Counted from the stretch's first letter, positions 24,413 to 32,355 are shown. The stretch: DNA of 32,636 nucleotides from Methylococcales symbiont of Hymedesmia sp. n. MRB-2018 (GCA_003666385.1 QPIN01000038.1:1-32636); one strand, 5' to 3'. Numbers and translations are program-made. Notes: generated by a model not told the origin, from the letters alone.

Positions 24413-24558
24413 ATGAAACCTTTCGGTAATTATGGTATAGAACTCAATTTTACCGACATCACAGTGGCATTTATTCGTGGGACATGTTGTATAAATTAGG
24501 TTCTGAATATCCAACATTTTGGCAAACTATACTTGATGGTTTAGATAAAGCGGGATAG
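24413..24558 (+). pseudogene. DUF971 (gamma-butyrobetaine hydroxylase-like) remnant
   Basis: Between hslU and ubiE many Gammaproteobacteria carry a DUF971 gene. Here only its end survives: one frame gives KPFGNYGIELNFTD, another continues GIYSWDMLYKLG and YPTFWQTILDGLDKAG before TAG (24556-24558). The two halves are out of frame, consistent with loss of a few bases around 24456-24466 where DDGH would be expected. The first two thirds of the gene are absent; the ATG at 24413 is only the edge of the remaining part. Confidence 0.75.
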
Positions 24559-24631
24559 TCATAAACAAGCCCTGAAAAATTAATACATAGCGATAGATTC
24601 AACACTGAATGCAAGCTATCGAGGAACAACA

Positions 24632-25381
24632 ATGACAACTGATAACAGCACCCATTTTGGTTATAAACAAGTCGCAACAGAAGAAAAAGTCCGCATGGTT
24701 CGCGGTGTTTTTGATTCCGTAGCCAGTAGCTATGATGTTATGAATGACCTGATGTCTTTAGGTATCCATAGAATCTGGAAAAAAGTAGCGATTCAATTGG
24801 CCAATGTTAGAAATGGCGACCATATTCTTGACCTTGCTGGGGGTACTGGCGATTTAACCAAACTTTTTAAAAAACGGGTAGGCAAAGAAGGCTCTATCGT
24901 TTTAGCCGATATTAATTCGGAAATGTTACGCACGGGTCGAGATCGTCTAATAGATTGCGGTCTAATTGGCAATATTCGTTATGCTCAGGTCAATGCAGAA
25001 TGTCTGCCCTTTGCTGACAACAGTTTTGATTGTGTATGTATCGCCTTTGGACTAAGAAATGTGACTGATAAAGATGGTGCATTACGTTCTATGCTGAGAG
25101 TTCTTAAACCTGGTGGCTGTGTTATCGTGCTGGAATTCTCGCACCCTACCGATAAAATTACAGAAAAAGTTTATGACTTTTATTCGTTTAAACTACTGCC
25201 TAAAATTGGTGCTATCATCGCTAAAGATGAAGGCAGCTATCGCTATCTGGCGGAGTCCATCCGTATGCATCCCAAGCAAGATGAACTTAAGCAAATGATG
25301 GTTGATGCAGGATTAGAACGGTGTGAATATTTTAATATGAGCCAGGGTATTGTTGCCGTACATAGAGGCTACAAAATCTAA
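24632..25381 (+). CDS. ubiE: UbiE, ubiquinone/menaquinone C-methyltransferase
   Basis: A 249-residue protein with [20 protein letters not shown] near the start, [19 protein letters not shown] (about 32-50), SAM motif [11 protein letters not shown] (about 68-78), [24 protein letters not shown] and [10 protein letters not shown]. These are all UbiE hallmarks. It methylates demethylmenaquinol and the 2-polyprenyl-6-methoxybenzoquinol ring. GAGGAAC (about 24620-24626) precedes ATG 24632. ubiJ and ubiB follow closely. Confidence 0.96.
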   Translation: MTTDNSTHFGYKQVATEEKVRMVRGVFDSVASSYDVMNDLMSLGIHRIWKKVAIQLANVRNGDHILDLAGGTGDLTKLFKKRVGKEGSIVLADINSEMLRTGRDRLIDCGLIGNIRYAQVNAECLPFADNSFDCVCIAFGLRNVTDKDGALRSMLRVLKPGGCVIVLEFSHPTDKITEKVYDFYSFKLLPKIGAIIAKDEGSYRYLAESIRMHPKQDELKQMMVDAGLERCEYFNMSQGIVAVHRGYKI

Positions 25382-25385
25382 TATC

Positions 25386-25994
25386 ATGATAAAATGGCTA
25401 GTGGTCAGCACATTAGAAACTGCTTTAAATCAATACTTAGCTCTTGATGAAGATGTCAGTATGTTTCTAACGCCTATGGCAGGAAAAATTATTGCGATTA
25501 ATATTTTACCCTTTAATGAAACGCTGTATCTTTGCCCCACCACAGAAAAAATTCAATTGCTTGAACATTATGCTGATAAGACCGATGCTTGCATAAGTGG
25601 CACGCTGTCGGCTCTTGGTTTAATGGGACTGAGTTCAACACCGATGCGATCCATTTTTAGCGGTGAGGTGACCATTGAAGGTGATGTACAAGTCGCGGAT
25701 AAATTTCAGCAGCTTTTTAATAGACTGGATATTGACCTAGAAGAAAAGTTATCTCAATTTACAGGTGATATTATTGCCCATAAAATTGGCACTTTGTTCC
25801 GCTCGGGTTTTAACTGGACTGAAGAAAGCCTCCATACTTTCAAACTCAATAGTAAAGAATTTCTGCAAGAAGAAACCCGCGACTTTCCTGCTGAGGCGGA
25901 AGCTAATATATTGTATCAACAGATTAATGAAATACGTGCTGATCATGACCGCCTTTCAGCACGTATAGACCAGCTAAAACTAAACTCTCATTGA
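25386..25994 (+). CDS. ubiJ: UbiJ, ubiquinone biosynthesis accessory factor (SCP2 domain)
   Basis: About 202 residues from ATG 25386, MIKWLVVSTLETALNQYLAL, preferred over 25350, which would overlap ubiE by 32 bases. Residues 15-115 form an SCP2-like lipid-binding domain (IIAINILPFNETLYLCPT; STPMRSIFSGEVTIEGD). The C-terminus is a charged coiled coil (INEIRADHDRLSARIDQLKL). UbiJ holds the polyprenyl intermediates together with UbiK in the cytosolic Ubi complex. Standard ubiE-ubiJ-ubiB order. Confidence 0.92.
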   Translation: MIKWLVVSTLETALNQYLALDEDVSMFLTPMAGKIIAINILPFNETLYLCPTTEKIQLLEHYADKTDACISGTLSALGLMGLSSTPMRSIFSGEVTIEGDVQVADKFQQLFNRLDIDLEEKLSQFTGDIIAHKIGTLFRSGFNWTEESLHTFKLNSKEFLQEETRDFPAEAEANILYQQINEIRADHDRLSARIDQLKLNSH

Positions 25995-26016
25995 TTATAT
26001 AAATTAGGCAGGCCCA

Positions 26017-27567
26017 TTGATTCATCCAAAAATATTCATGCGTTTAATCCACATTAACTGGGTTATGATGTACCACGGTTTAGACGAAATCATTTTAAAA
26101 ACGCATTTATTTCGCCCTATTCGGTTTCTCGCAGTATTTTCTCCTAATTATTTGTTAAGAAAGCCTTCTGAACCTCGCGGTGTAAGAATCCGAAAAACAC
26201 TGGAAGACCTAGGTCCTATCTACATCAAATTTGGTCAGGCCTTATCCACACGAAAAGACATACTAGCTGATGATATTGCTGATGAATTAGTTAAATTACA
26301 GGATAAAGTCCCGCCTTTTTCTAACGATTTAGCACGTGAGGTTATTGAACAGCAACTTGGACAAAAAACCTCAGAAGCTTTTGCCGAATTTGACCCCAGC
26401 CCCTTAGCATCAGCCTCTGTCGCCCAAGTACATACTGCCAAACTACATAGTGGAGAAAAAGTTGTGGTTAAAGTATTGCGTCCTCATATTGAAAAGAGAA
26501 TCCATTCAGATTTGAGCTTACTCTATGAATTAGCACGACTGGCTGAAAAATTCTGGGATGATGCACGGCGATTACGTGCAATGGAAGTTGTTGCAGAATT
26601 TGAAAGAACGCTTTTAGATGAGTTGGACTTGGTAAAAGAAGCCGCAAACGCAACAAAATTACGTGAAAATTTTAAAGACTCTGAATCGCTTTATATTCCT
26701 GAAATATACTGGGAATTTACTCGCCAAAAAGTACTGGTCATGGAAAGAATCTACGGTATTCCAGTAGGTGAAATAGATCGTTTAAGGGAAGAAGGTGCTA
26801 ATTTTAAATTACTCGCTGAACGTGGCGTAGAAACATTTTTCACCCAAGTATTTCGTGACAATTTTTTCCATGCAGACATGCACCCAGGCAATATTTTTGT
26901 TGATTTACCAGATAAATATATTGCCGTAGACTTTGGTATTGTCGGTACTTTATCCTTATCTGATCAACGCTATCTGGCAGAAAACTTTCGGGCTTTTTTT
27001 AACCGTGATTATAGACGTGTTGCACAAATGCACATTGAGTCTGGCTGGGTTCCTTCTGACACACGTATTGAAGACTTTGAATCTGCCATCCGCAGTGTTT
27101 GTGACCCAATATTTGACAAGCCCCTAAAAGATATTTCTTTTGGCTTATTATTATTACGTTTATTTCAAACTGCCAGACGCTTTGATATGGTGGTACAACC
27201 GCAATTAGTGTTATTACAAAAAACCTTGCTTAATATTGAAGGTTTAGGCCGTCAGTTATACCCAGAACTTGATTTATGGCAAACAGCTAAACCCTTTTTA
27301 GAAGACTGGTTTCACGAACGCATCGGAGCAAAAGCAAAAATCAAACAACTGGTAAAACAATTTCCTGAAATTGCAGAACATTTCCCAGAAATGCCAACGC
27401 TCATATTTCAGGCATTAGATAGTGTCAGACATAGCAAGCAGCAAATAGAAAAGCAAAATAAAGGAATATCCCAATTACGTCAACAAATGGAAAAAAACCA
27501 TGATGGCACTGTTTGGGCTATTTTGATTAGTGCGTTATTAGTCAGTGCTGCCGTCTTTTTTCAATAG
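26017..27567 (+). CDS. ubiB: UbiB, ATPase/kinase-like ubiquinone biosynthesis protein
   Basis: A 516-residue protein. TTG 26017 is chosen because an AGG-containing site (about 26006-26012) precedes it; ATG 26038 lacks one. Motifs: KFGQALSTRKDILADDIADE (the KxGQ motif), ASVAQVHTA (Ala-rich loop), VVKVLRP lysine, FFHADMHPGNIF (catalytic) and AVDFGIVGTLS (DFG-like). C-terminal membrane helix WAILISALLVSAAVFFQ. An ATPase needed for extracting or presenting lipid-bound ubiquinone precursors at the membrane; UbiB family of atypical kinases. Confidence 0.95.
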   Translation: MIHPKIFMRLIHINWVMMYHGLDEIILKTHLFRPIRFLAVFSPNYLLRKPSEPRGVRIRKTLEDLGPIYIKFGQALSTRKDILADDIADELVKLQDKVPPFSNDLAREVIEQQLGQKTSEAFAEFDPSPLASASVAQVHTAKLHSGEKVVVKVLRPHIEKRIHSDLSLLYELARLAEKFWDDARRLRAMEVVAEFERTLLDELDLVKEAANATKLRENFKDSESLYIPEIYWEFTRQKVLVMERIYGIPVGEIDRLREEGANFKLLAERGVETFFTQVFRDNFFHADMHPGNIFVDLPDKYIAVDFGIVGTLSLSDQRYLAENFRAFFNRDYRRVAQMHIESGWVPSDTRIEDFESAIRSVCDPIFDKPLKDISFGLLLLRLFQTARRFDMVVQPQLVLLQKTLLNIEGLGRQLYPELDLWQTAKPFLEDWFHERIGAKAKIKQLVKQFPEIAEHFPEMPTLIFQALDSVRHSKQQIEKQNKGISQLRQQMEKNHDGTVWAILISALLVSAAVFFQ

Positions 27568-27710
27568 AAAATGCAAGACATTATGGGTAAACTTGATGAA
27601 CGATAGCGTTATAAGCACCTAGGCACTCACGACATTTTAACTTCCCATAGAATATAATGCCTGAGTGAAACACTAGGTTATAATGATGCTTTTTTACCAT
27701 TACTCTAAAA

Positions 27711-28454
27711 ATGACCCAAGCCACAGCAAAAATAGTTCTCGTTGCCATCACTAAACATGGTGCCACACAAGTTAAATCATTAGCAGAAAAAATTCCTGCT
27801 GCCGATGTGGTGGTCTCTGAAAAGTTTTCTGAGTTGATGACCAGTATGGAAAATAATTTGCGTGCTTATTCTGGGCCCTTTAGAGATCAGATTGCCACTC
27901 TTTTTACAGAGTATGACCAAGTTGTTTTTTTCGTATCGTTAGGTGCAGTTGTTCGATTAATTGCACCCCATCTAAAATCGAAAGATATCGACCCAGGAGT
28001 TATAGTAATAGATGATAGCGGACAATTTGTTATCCCCGTACTTTCTGGACATGTCGGTGGAGCAAATGCCTATGCAGAAAATATTGCTGAACTGATTCAA
28101 GGCACTGCGGTAGTCACCACCGCTTCTGATGTGGGTAAAACCATTCCTGTTGATATTTTAGGCCGTGAATTAGGTTGGATTGTGGAAGCACCTAAAATCA
28201 ATATTACCCGTGTTTCTGCCCATGTAGTTAACGAAGAACCTATCGCCTTTATTCAAGAAGCAGGAGAGAAAAACTGGTGGACTCGTCCGACACCTTTACC
28301 CAAAAATATTCATCTGTTTGACAATTTTGAAACCGTCGATTTAGATCAGTATAAGGCGATATTATGGATTACAGAACGAGAAATCAGCGAACAGGTCTGG
28401 CAACAATTCAAAGAAAAACTGGTCGTTTATCGACCTAAATCTTACACAAAATGA
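27711..28454 (+). CDS. cbiG: CbiG N-terminal and central domains (cobalt-precorrin-5A hydrolase)
   Basis: A 247-residue protein whose KIVLVAITKHGATQ start, FVSLGAVVRLIAPHLKSKDI, DDSGQFVIPVLSGHVGGANA (about 102-121) and TTASDVGKTIP pattern match CbiG N-terminal and mid-regions. CbiG opens the delta-lactone of cobalt-precorrin-5A and releases acetaldehyde during anaerobic-type cobalamin ring contraction. The C-terminal domain is a separate gene that overlaps by 4 bases (ATGA at 28451). A TATAAT box (27679-27684) lies upstream. Confidence 0.9.
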   Translation: MTQATAKIVLVAITKHGATQVKSLAEKIPAADVVVSEKFSELMTSMENNLRAYSGPFRDQIATLFTEYDQVVFFVSLGAVVRLIAPHLKSKDIDPGVIVIDDSGQFVIPVLSGHVGGANAYAENIAELIQGTAVVTTASDVGKTIPVDILGRELGWIVEAPKINITRVSAHVVNEEPIAFIQEAGEKNWWTRPTPLPKNIHLFDNFETVDLDQYKAILWITEREISEQVWQQFKEKLVVYRPKSYTK

Positions 28455-28840
28455 AACTTATTTTAGGTATGGGCTGTGATAAAAACACTTCATTGAAAAC
28501 GCTGGAAGATGCCATTGATAATGCATTAAAATCCGTCAAACTGAATAAACTTGATATTAGCCAACTGGCGACCATTGATAAAAAAAATGATGAAATTGCT
28601 TTATTGCAATTAGCAGAGAAATACCAATGGCCTTTGCAGTTTTTCTCTGCTGAACAATTATCAAAAGTTAAAGTACCTAGCCCTTCTGCCGTTGTTTTAA
28701 AATATATGGGTACACCATCAGTTTCTGAAGCTGCGGCTATATTAGCGGCTCAATCTAACAGGGATCATTTAATAGTAGAAAAATATAAATACCTTGGTGC
28801 AGAGGGTAAAAACGCGACAGTTTCAATAGTAAAAATATAA
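28451..28840 (+). CDS. CbiG C-terminal domain as a separate protein
   Basis: A 129-residue protein with the CbiG C-terminal pattern: LILGMGCDKNTSLKTLEDAI, LATIDKKNDEIALLQLAEKY, LQFFSAEQL, VKVPSPSAVV and SVSEAAAIL. In many organisms this is fused to the N-terminal part as a single CbiG, and in others to CbiE or CobJ. The ATGA overlap shows coupled translation, so together the two genes make a functional CbiG. The 88 bases to cobJ contain a small hairpin (CTTCCC...GGGAAG). Confidence 0.9.
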   Translation: MKLILGMGCDKNTSLKTLEDAIDNALKSVKLNKLDISQLATIDKKNDEIALLQLAEKYQWPLQFFSAEQLSKVKVPSPSAVVLKYMGTPSVSEAAAILAAQSNRDHLIVEKYKYLGAEGKNATVSIVKI

Positions 28841-28928
28841 GCCAAAACTAATTCATACTAGAAACCTACTTTCTCCTTCCCGAGGTCTTGGTGGGAAGCA
28901 GTATATTCAAACAACATAAAGCAGAACC

Positions 28929-30281
28929 ATGAGTGGAAAAATATTATTAGTCGGCTTTGGCCCCGGCGCAGAAGAACACATGTCTTACCGAGCCAAAAGT
29001 GCTATTGCTGAAGCCGACGTAGTTATTGGGTACACAACCTATATCAAGTTGGTTAAAGAGCTGCTAGACGGCAAAGAAGTTGTAAAAAAAGGCATGACAG
29101 AAGAAATAGACCGTTGTATTGAAGCCTATGAGCAGGCTAAAGAAGGCAAAACTGTAGCCTTGATTTCATCGGGTGATATAGGCATTTATGGTATGGCTGG
29201 GCCGACTTATGAAATTTTGCTACAAGCAGGCTGGACACCAGATAGCGCTATTAAAGTAGAAATTGTACCTGGTAGTACAGCCCTATCTACTTGTGCATCC
29301 TTAGTCGGTGCACCGTTAACACATGACTTTTGTTCTATTTCCTTATCCGATTTATTGACCCCCTGGACTACTATTGCACGCCGATTAGACGCGGTTGCTG
29401 AATCTGATTTTGTAGTGGCATTATACAACCCCAAAAGTGGCAGACGTACCCAGCAAATTGTGCAGGCGCAACAAATACTATTACGCTATCGAGATGCTGC
29501 AACTCCTGTTGCCATAGTAAAGTCTGCCTATCGCCGTAGACAAGCTATTCAACTGGTTCGTCTGGATGAAATGGCAGATTGTGACATTGGTATGTTAACG
29601 ACAGTCTTGATTGGCAATTCTTCTACCTACATTGACCAAGGTTTAATGATTACTCCACGCGGTTATGCCAATAAATATGCCAATTTAAGCGGTGAAGCAA
29701 AACCAGGCGAACAAGCAGGACGTTCTTTGTCCATGGGACTTGAGGGCTGGAAAGCGTGTTTAAGACGTTATTTAAATCAAAATGACCTGAGCTGGGAAAA
29801 AGTAGCAGACTATTTTACAGTCCCTGTTGGCGAAGTATTATCAGCCGTATCCCTTGGCTCAGAAGAAAACACCCCATGCAAATCACACACAGCCCATCAA
29901 GTACACCCAGAAAAATACCAGTTAGCCATTGAAGCCAGTCAAAACTGGGGACGTTTGCGTGGCGTGGTACGCACAGGAACAGGTGCTGTCGTCGAACTAT
30001 TTTTACAGGGTGGCAGTTTTGTAAGGCGTTCAGAATGGTTGAATATAGAAAATGACCATTTCCATTTACATATTAACTGGGGAAAAGTCAGCACTGCCTA
30101 TTTTGCCTGGCGTAAAGATAAATCTTATGGTCTGCATTTTCTGGATATTCATGGCCAATTGATATTCCGAGTATTACTGACTAAACATGAAGGCGAATTT
30201 GACTCGGCACAATTAGAGTCTTATCAAAAAGATTGTCTCGCCCTAAGTATTGACAAAACACAGGAGCAAAGTGATGACTGA
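28929..30281 (+). CDS. cobJ: Precorrin-3B C17-methyltransferase with HemS/ChuX-like C-terminal domain
   Basis: A 450-residue protein. Residues 1-245 are a tetrapyrrole methylase: KILLVGFGPGAEEHMSYRAK, ISSGDIGIYGMAGPTYEIL (about 78-96), EIVPGSTALSTCASLVGAPL and HDFCSISLSDLLTPW are CobJ/CbiH signatures. This is the usual length of CobJ. An added region (about 265-440) has a helical start (SWEKVADYFTVPVGEVLSAV) and then GVVRTGTGAVVELFLQGGSF, HFHLHINWGKVSTAYFAW and GLHFLDIHGQLIFRVLLTKH, which look like the haem-utilisation HemS/ChuX/HutX fold. CobJ methylates C17 and contracts the ring. The extra domain may hold or protect a tetrapyrrole; that is inference. Confidence 0.88.
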   Translation: MSGKILLVGFGPGAEEHMSYRAKSAIAEADVVIGYTTYIKLVKELLDGKEVVKKGMTEEIDRCIEAYEQAKEGKTVALISSGDIGIYGMAGPTYEILLQAGWTPDSAIKVEIVPGSTALSTCASLVGAPLTHDFCSISLSDLLTPWTTIARRLDAVAESDFVVALYNPKSGRRTQQIVQAQQILLRYRDAATPVAIVKSAYRRRQAIQLVRLDEMADCDIGMLTTVLIGNSSTYIDQGLMITPRGYANKYANLSGEAKPGEQAGRSLSMGLEGWKACLRRYLNQNDLSWEKVADYFTVPVGEVLSAVSLGSEENTPCKSHTAHQVHPEKYQLAIEASQNWGRLRGVVRTGTGAVVELFLQGGSFVRRSEWLNIENDHFHLHINWGKVSTAYFAWRKDKSYGLHFLDIHGQLIFRVLLTKHEGEFDSAQLESYQKDCLALSIDKTQEQSDD

Positions 30282-30603
30282 AGTTATCAAGCCTAAAATG
30301 ATGGACTATCACCGCCACCTATTAGTCTGCATTGGTGAGAGATGTACTAAAAATGGAGAAGGTCAGGCACTCTATAACGAACTAAAAGTAAAACTGAAAG
30401 AAGCAGGGTTGGATAAGGGTAATTTACGGGTAAAAAGAACGAGAGCCACCTGTTTTGGAACCTGTAAATCGGGCCCCTTACTATGCGTACAACCCGAAGG
30501 TGTCTGGTATTACGATATTACTAGCGAAAAACTGGATAGGATTATTAAAGAGCATTTTATACAGGGAAAGCCAGTGACAGAATATATCCATCACCAAGCT
30601 TAA
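30274..30603 (+). CDS. Thioredoxin-fold [2Fe-2S] ferredoxin
   Basis: About 109 residues from ATG 30274, which has AGGAG (30262-30266) upstream, and overlapping cobJ by 8 bases. HLLVCIGERCTKNGEGQALY and RATCFGTCKSGPLLCVQP carry four cysteines in the C-x4-C...C-x3-C pattern of thioredoxin-like [2Fe-2S] ferredoxins. Translation is probably coupled to cobJ. It could pass electrons to ring-contracting or cobalt-reducing steps of cobalamin synthesis. Such ferredoxins often lie in cob clusters. Confidence 0.88.
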   Translation: MTEVIKPKMMDYHRHLLVCIGERCTKNGEGQALYNELKVKLKEAGLDKGNLRVKRTRATCFGTCKSGPLLCVQPEGVWYYDITSEKLDRIIKEHFIQGKPVTEYIHHQA

Positions 30604-30607
30604 ATTG

Positions 30608-30641
30608 ATTAACCAGACTCAATTTAATGGATCTGGTTAAT
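30608..30641. terminator. Possible shared terminator between cob operon and cbtB
   Basis: ATTAACCAGA (30608-30617) and TCTGGTTAAT (30632-30641) form a 10-bp stem with a 14-base loop between convergent genes. Only a weak T-rich tail follows, so termination efficiency is uncertain. Confidence 0.5.
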
Positions 30642-30643
30642 TA

Positions 30644-30829
30644 TTAATGACAAGGAAATCCAGTGCTGTGCCGCGTATCATGCGCAGCATTATGAATCAC
30701 TTCTATAGGTGAAAAACCTACAACCATTAGGATAGCAAAACCTACCATCGCAGATGCGACTATTTGACAGTGTTTGGAAAGTAAAGATGCTTTTCTTGAA
30801 TGATGAATTGCTGAAGATGTTTGCGACAT
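30644..30829 (-). CDS. cbtB: CbtB-type cobalt transporter subunit
   Basis: A 61-residue protein with one membrane helix (VASAMVGFAILMVVGFSPI, about 24-42) and the family-typical His-rich C-terminus HNAAHDTRHSTGFPCH. CbtB normally pairs with the larger CbtA in a cobalt uptake system found next to cobalamin genes. No cbtA is visible here, and the neighbouring coding strand is the cob operon running towards it. I looked for a B12 riboswitch upstream (30830-31150, minus strand) and saw no convincing one. Confidence 0.85.
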   Translation of the reverse strand: MSQTSSAIHHSRKASLLSKHCQIVASAMVGFAILMVVGFSPIEVIHNAAHDTRHSTGFPCH

Positions 30830-30940
30830 TATTTTTTAACAAATTAGTGAATAAGATTCTTATATCTAAGGACTAAGGATTTAATGGCTTCAATATAACT
30901 CAATTACATTGAAAGTCAATTATAACGCTAATATCACCAG

Positions 30941-30995
30941 CACCCAAGACTGGCGCAGTTTTTTGCATACGCAAAAAGCGTGGCAGCCTTGGGTG
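30941..30995. repeat. Long imperfect hairpin in the cbtB upstream region
   Basis: CACCCAAG (30941-30948) pairs with CTTGGGTG (30988-30995), and inner TTTTTTGC with GCAAAAA. It lies in a 404-base stretch (30830-31233) that has no convincing gene; a frame at 30909-31106 lacks a ribosome binding site and I see no family for it. Confidence 0.6.
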
Positions 30996-31233
30996 TCCGA
31001 GTGTATGTTTTTGTTATGGTCTATCTCTCCAGTAATTGGGTTTTCTGCTATTGTGCATTACTGCCACAACAAACACAGTTTCGAGATTGTGGCAATATAT
31101 TATTGAAAACGGAAATTTACTTAACAAAAACCTACGGAAGTATTGCTGAAATTTAGACCCCACGCATCAGGTAGATCTAGTATTGCATCGTATGATGACT
31201 CAAGCTCAGTGAATCTTTTTTTGGCTAAATCCC

Positions 31234-31428
31234 CTAGGCTTGGTCAACGCAATCGTCATGCCTTACTTCTAGCGATGAAATAAGACGGTGAGCGACTAAC
31301 GCTTTTTCACCAGAAGAAAGGTTTTCTATGTTTTCAATAACTTGCTTAAAATGAACTGCACTGCCAACGGTCAGCTGGATTTTTTTGTTGGATATTGCTA
31401 AACTTTGTTCATACAACTGTAATAACAT
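31234..31428 (-). CDS. Possible addiction-module component
   Basis: A 64-residue protein. The C-terminal half VIENIENLSSGEKALVAHRL then ISSLE fits the L-S-x2-E-[KR]-A-x-[LV]-A-x-[RK]-L-[LI]-x-S-L pattern of small addiction-module (Unstab_antitox) proteins. The usual tail (W...I..R..E) is missing, so it could be truncated. It is divergent from the AbrB/Doc pair. Low confidence. Confidence 0.35.
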   Translation of the reverse strand: MLLQLYEQSLAISNKKIQLTVGSAVHFKQVIENIENLSSGEKALVAHRLISSLEVRHDDCVDQA

Positions 31429-31442
31429 AACAGGTTCTAATC

Positions 31443-31667
31443 ATGATAAAAGTAAAAGTCACTCCTATTGGAAACTCCATGGGCATTGTACTCCCCAAAG
31501 AAGCTCTAACAAAACTCAAAACTGGAAAAGGTGAAACATTATATTTAGTTGATTCTCCAGAAGGTTTCATGCTTACACCTTATCAACAAAATTTTGAACA
31601 ACAAATGGTAGCTGCTGAAAAAGTAATGAAGAAATACCGTAATGCCTTACATGAGCTTGCAAAATGA
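31443..31667 (+). CDS. AbrB/MazE-type antitoxin of a Doc module
   Basis: A 74-residue protein with a SpoVT-AbrB DNA-binding start VKVTPIGNSMGIVLPKEAL (4-22) followed by a helical tail (EQQMVAAEKVMKKYRNALHE) that should wrap the toxin. Its stop overlaps the toxin start as ATGA, a typical antitoxin-toxin layout. It should neutralise the Doc protein and repress the promoter. No ribosome binding site of note. Confidence 0.9.
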   Translation: MIKVKVTPIGNSMGIVLPKEALTKLKTGKGETLYLVDSPEGFMLTPYQQNFEQQMVAAEKVMKKYRNALHELAK

Positions 31668-32053
31668 AAGAGCCAACTTGGGTTTTACGGGATGTTGTTG
31701 CCGCCGTTCAGCAAATGCTATTATCTGAGCATGGTGGGCTTTTAGGAATACGAGATGAAGCTTTACTTGATTCAGCTTTGTCTCGCCCTCAAAACCTTTT
31801 TGCCTATAGAGAGTCAGTATCAATTTTTGATTTAGCAGCTTCATACAGCTATGGGTTAGCACTCAATCATCCATTTATTGACGGCAATAAAAGAGTGGCA
31901 CTCACAGTTTCAGCTATTTTTTTAGAAATTAATGGCTATTCTCTTAATGCCACAGAAGCAGAAACAGTTATTACTTTTGAACATTTAGCATCAGGAAAAT
32001 TAACTGAGAAACAACTTTCTACTTGGTTCCATGACTTTACCCAACATTCCTAG
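31664..32053 (+). CDS. doc: Doc-type (Fic fold) toxin
   Basis: A 129-residue protein with LLGIRDEALLDSALSRPQNL (24-43), SYSYGLALNHPFIDGNKRVA (about 62-81) and a C-terminal helix. The motif HPFIDGNKR is the Doc version of the Fic motif HxFx[DN]xNKR; Doc proteins phosphorylate EF-Tu and stop translation. Length matches Doc of phage P1 (126). Translationally coupled to the antitoxin. Confidence 0.92.
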   Translation: MKEPTWVLRDVVAAVQQMLLSEHGGLLGIRDEALLDSALSRPQNLFAYRESVSIFDLAASYSYGLALNHPFIDGNKRVALTVSAIFLEINGYSLNATEAETVITFEHLASGKLTEKQLSTWFHDFTQHS

Positions 32054-32058
32054 AATTT

Positions 32059-32148
32059 ATGTAACTACTCAGCGTACTTCGTAACTGTTTAGATTGCCCT
32101 CTACTTTGTCCAAGTCACCGTCATTCCCACGAACGCGGGAATGACGGT
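32059..32148. repeat. Dispersed intergenic repeat copy B plus REP-like hairpin
   Basis: ATGTAACTACTCAGCGTAC (32059-32077) and CCCTCTACTTTGTCCAA (32097-32113) match the repeat at 22339. Next to it ACCGTCATTCCC and GGGAATGACGGT (32117-32128 and 32137-32148) form a 12-bp stem like a REP palindrome. Confidence 0.6.
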
Positions 32149-32224
32149 AAAGGGCAACCACAAGGGATTGCCCCTACGATTAATAAACCATGAATAGATA
32201 GCCAAATAAAAATATAATATTTCC

Positions 32225-32322
32225 TCGTTCCCATGCTACGCGTGGGAATGCCTAGCAGAGCATAAGCTAATAAAGCAGCAACTGAAACAAAATATGCATT
32301 CCCACGCAAAGCGTGGGAACGA
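32225..32322. repeat. Pair of inverted 27-bp palindromic repeats
   Basis: TCGTTCCCATGCTACGCGTG (start of 32225-32251) and, in inverted orientation, the 27-bp element 32296-32322 (ending GCGTGGGAACGA) differ at a few positions. Each is itself a palindrome (TTCCCA...TGGGAA), and the pair flanks 44 bases. The arrangement resembles REP/BIME elements. Confidence 0.72.
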
Positions 32323-32355
32323 GCTATTGGGGAAAATAAAGAAATGACAGACAAA

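Noticed and set aside
30909-31106. Open frame of 65 codons starting with TTG upstream of cbtB
   Set aside because: No ribosome binding site, no recognisable family, and it runs through the long hairpin at 30941-30995; treated as non-coding.
30830-31150. Cobalamin riboswitch upstream of cbtB
   Set aside because: Searched on the minus strand for the B12 box and the GCCACTG segment; no convincing match.
32121-32354. Minus-strand frame of 77 codons in the intergenic region
   Set aside because: Runs through the palindromic repeats; no family or start signal.
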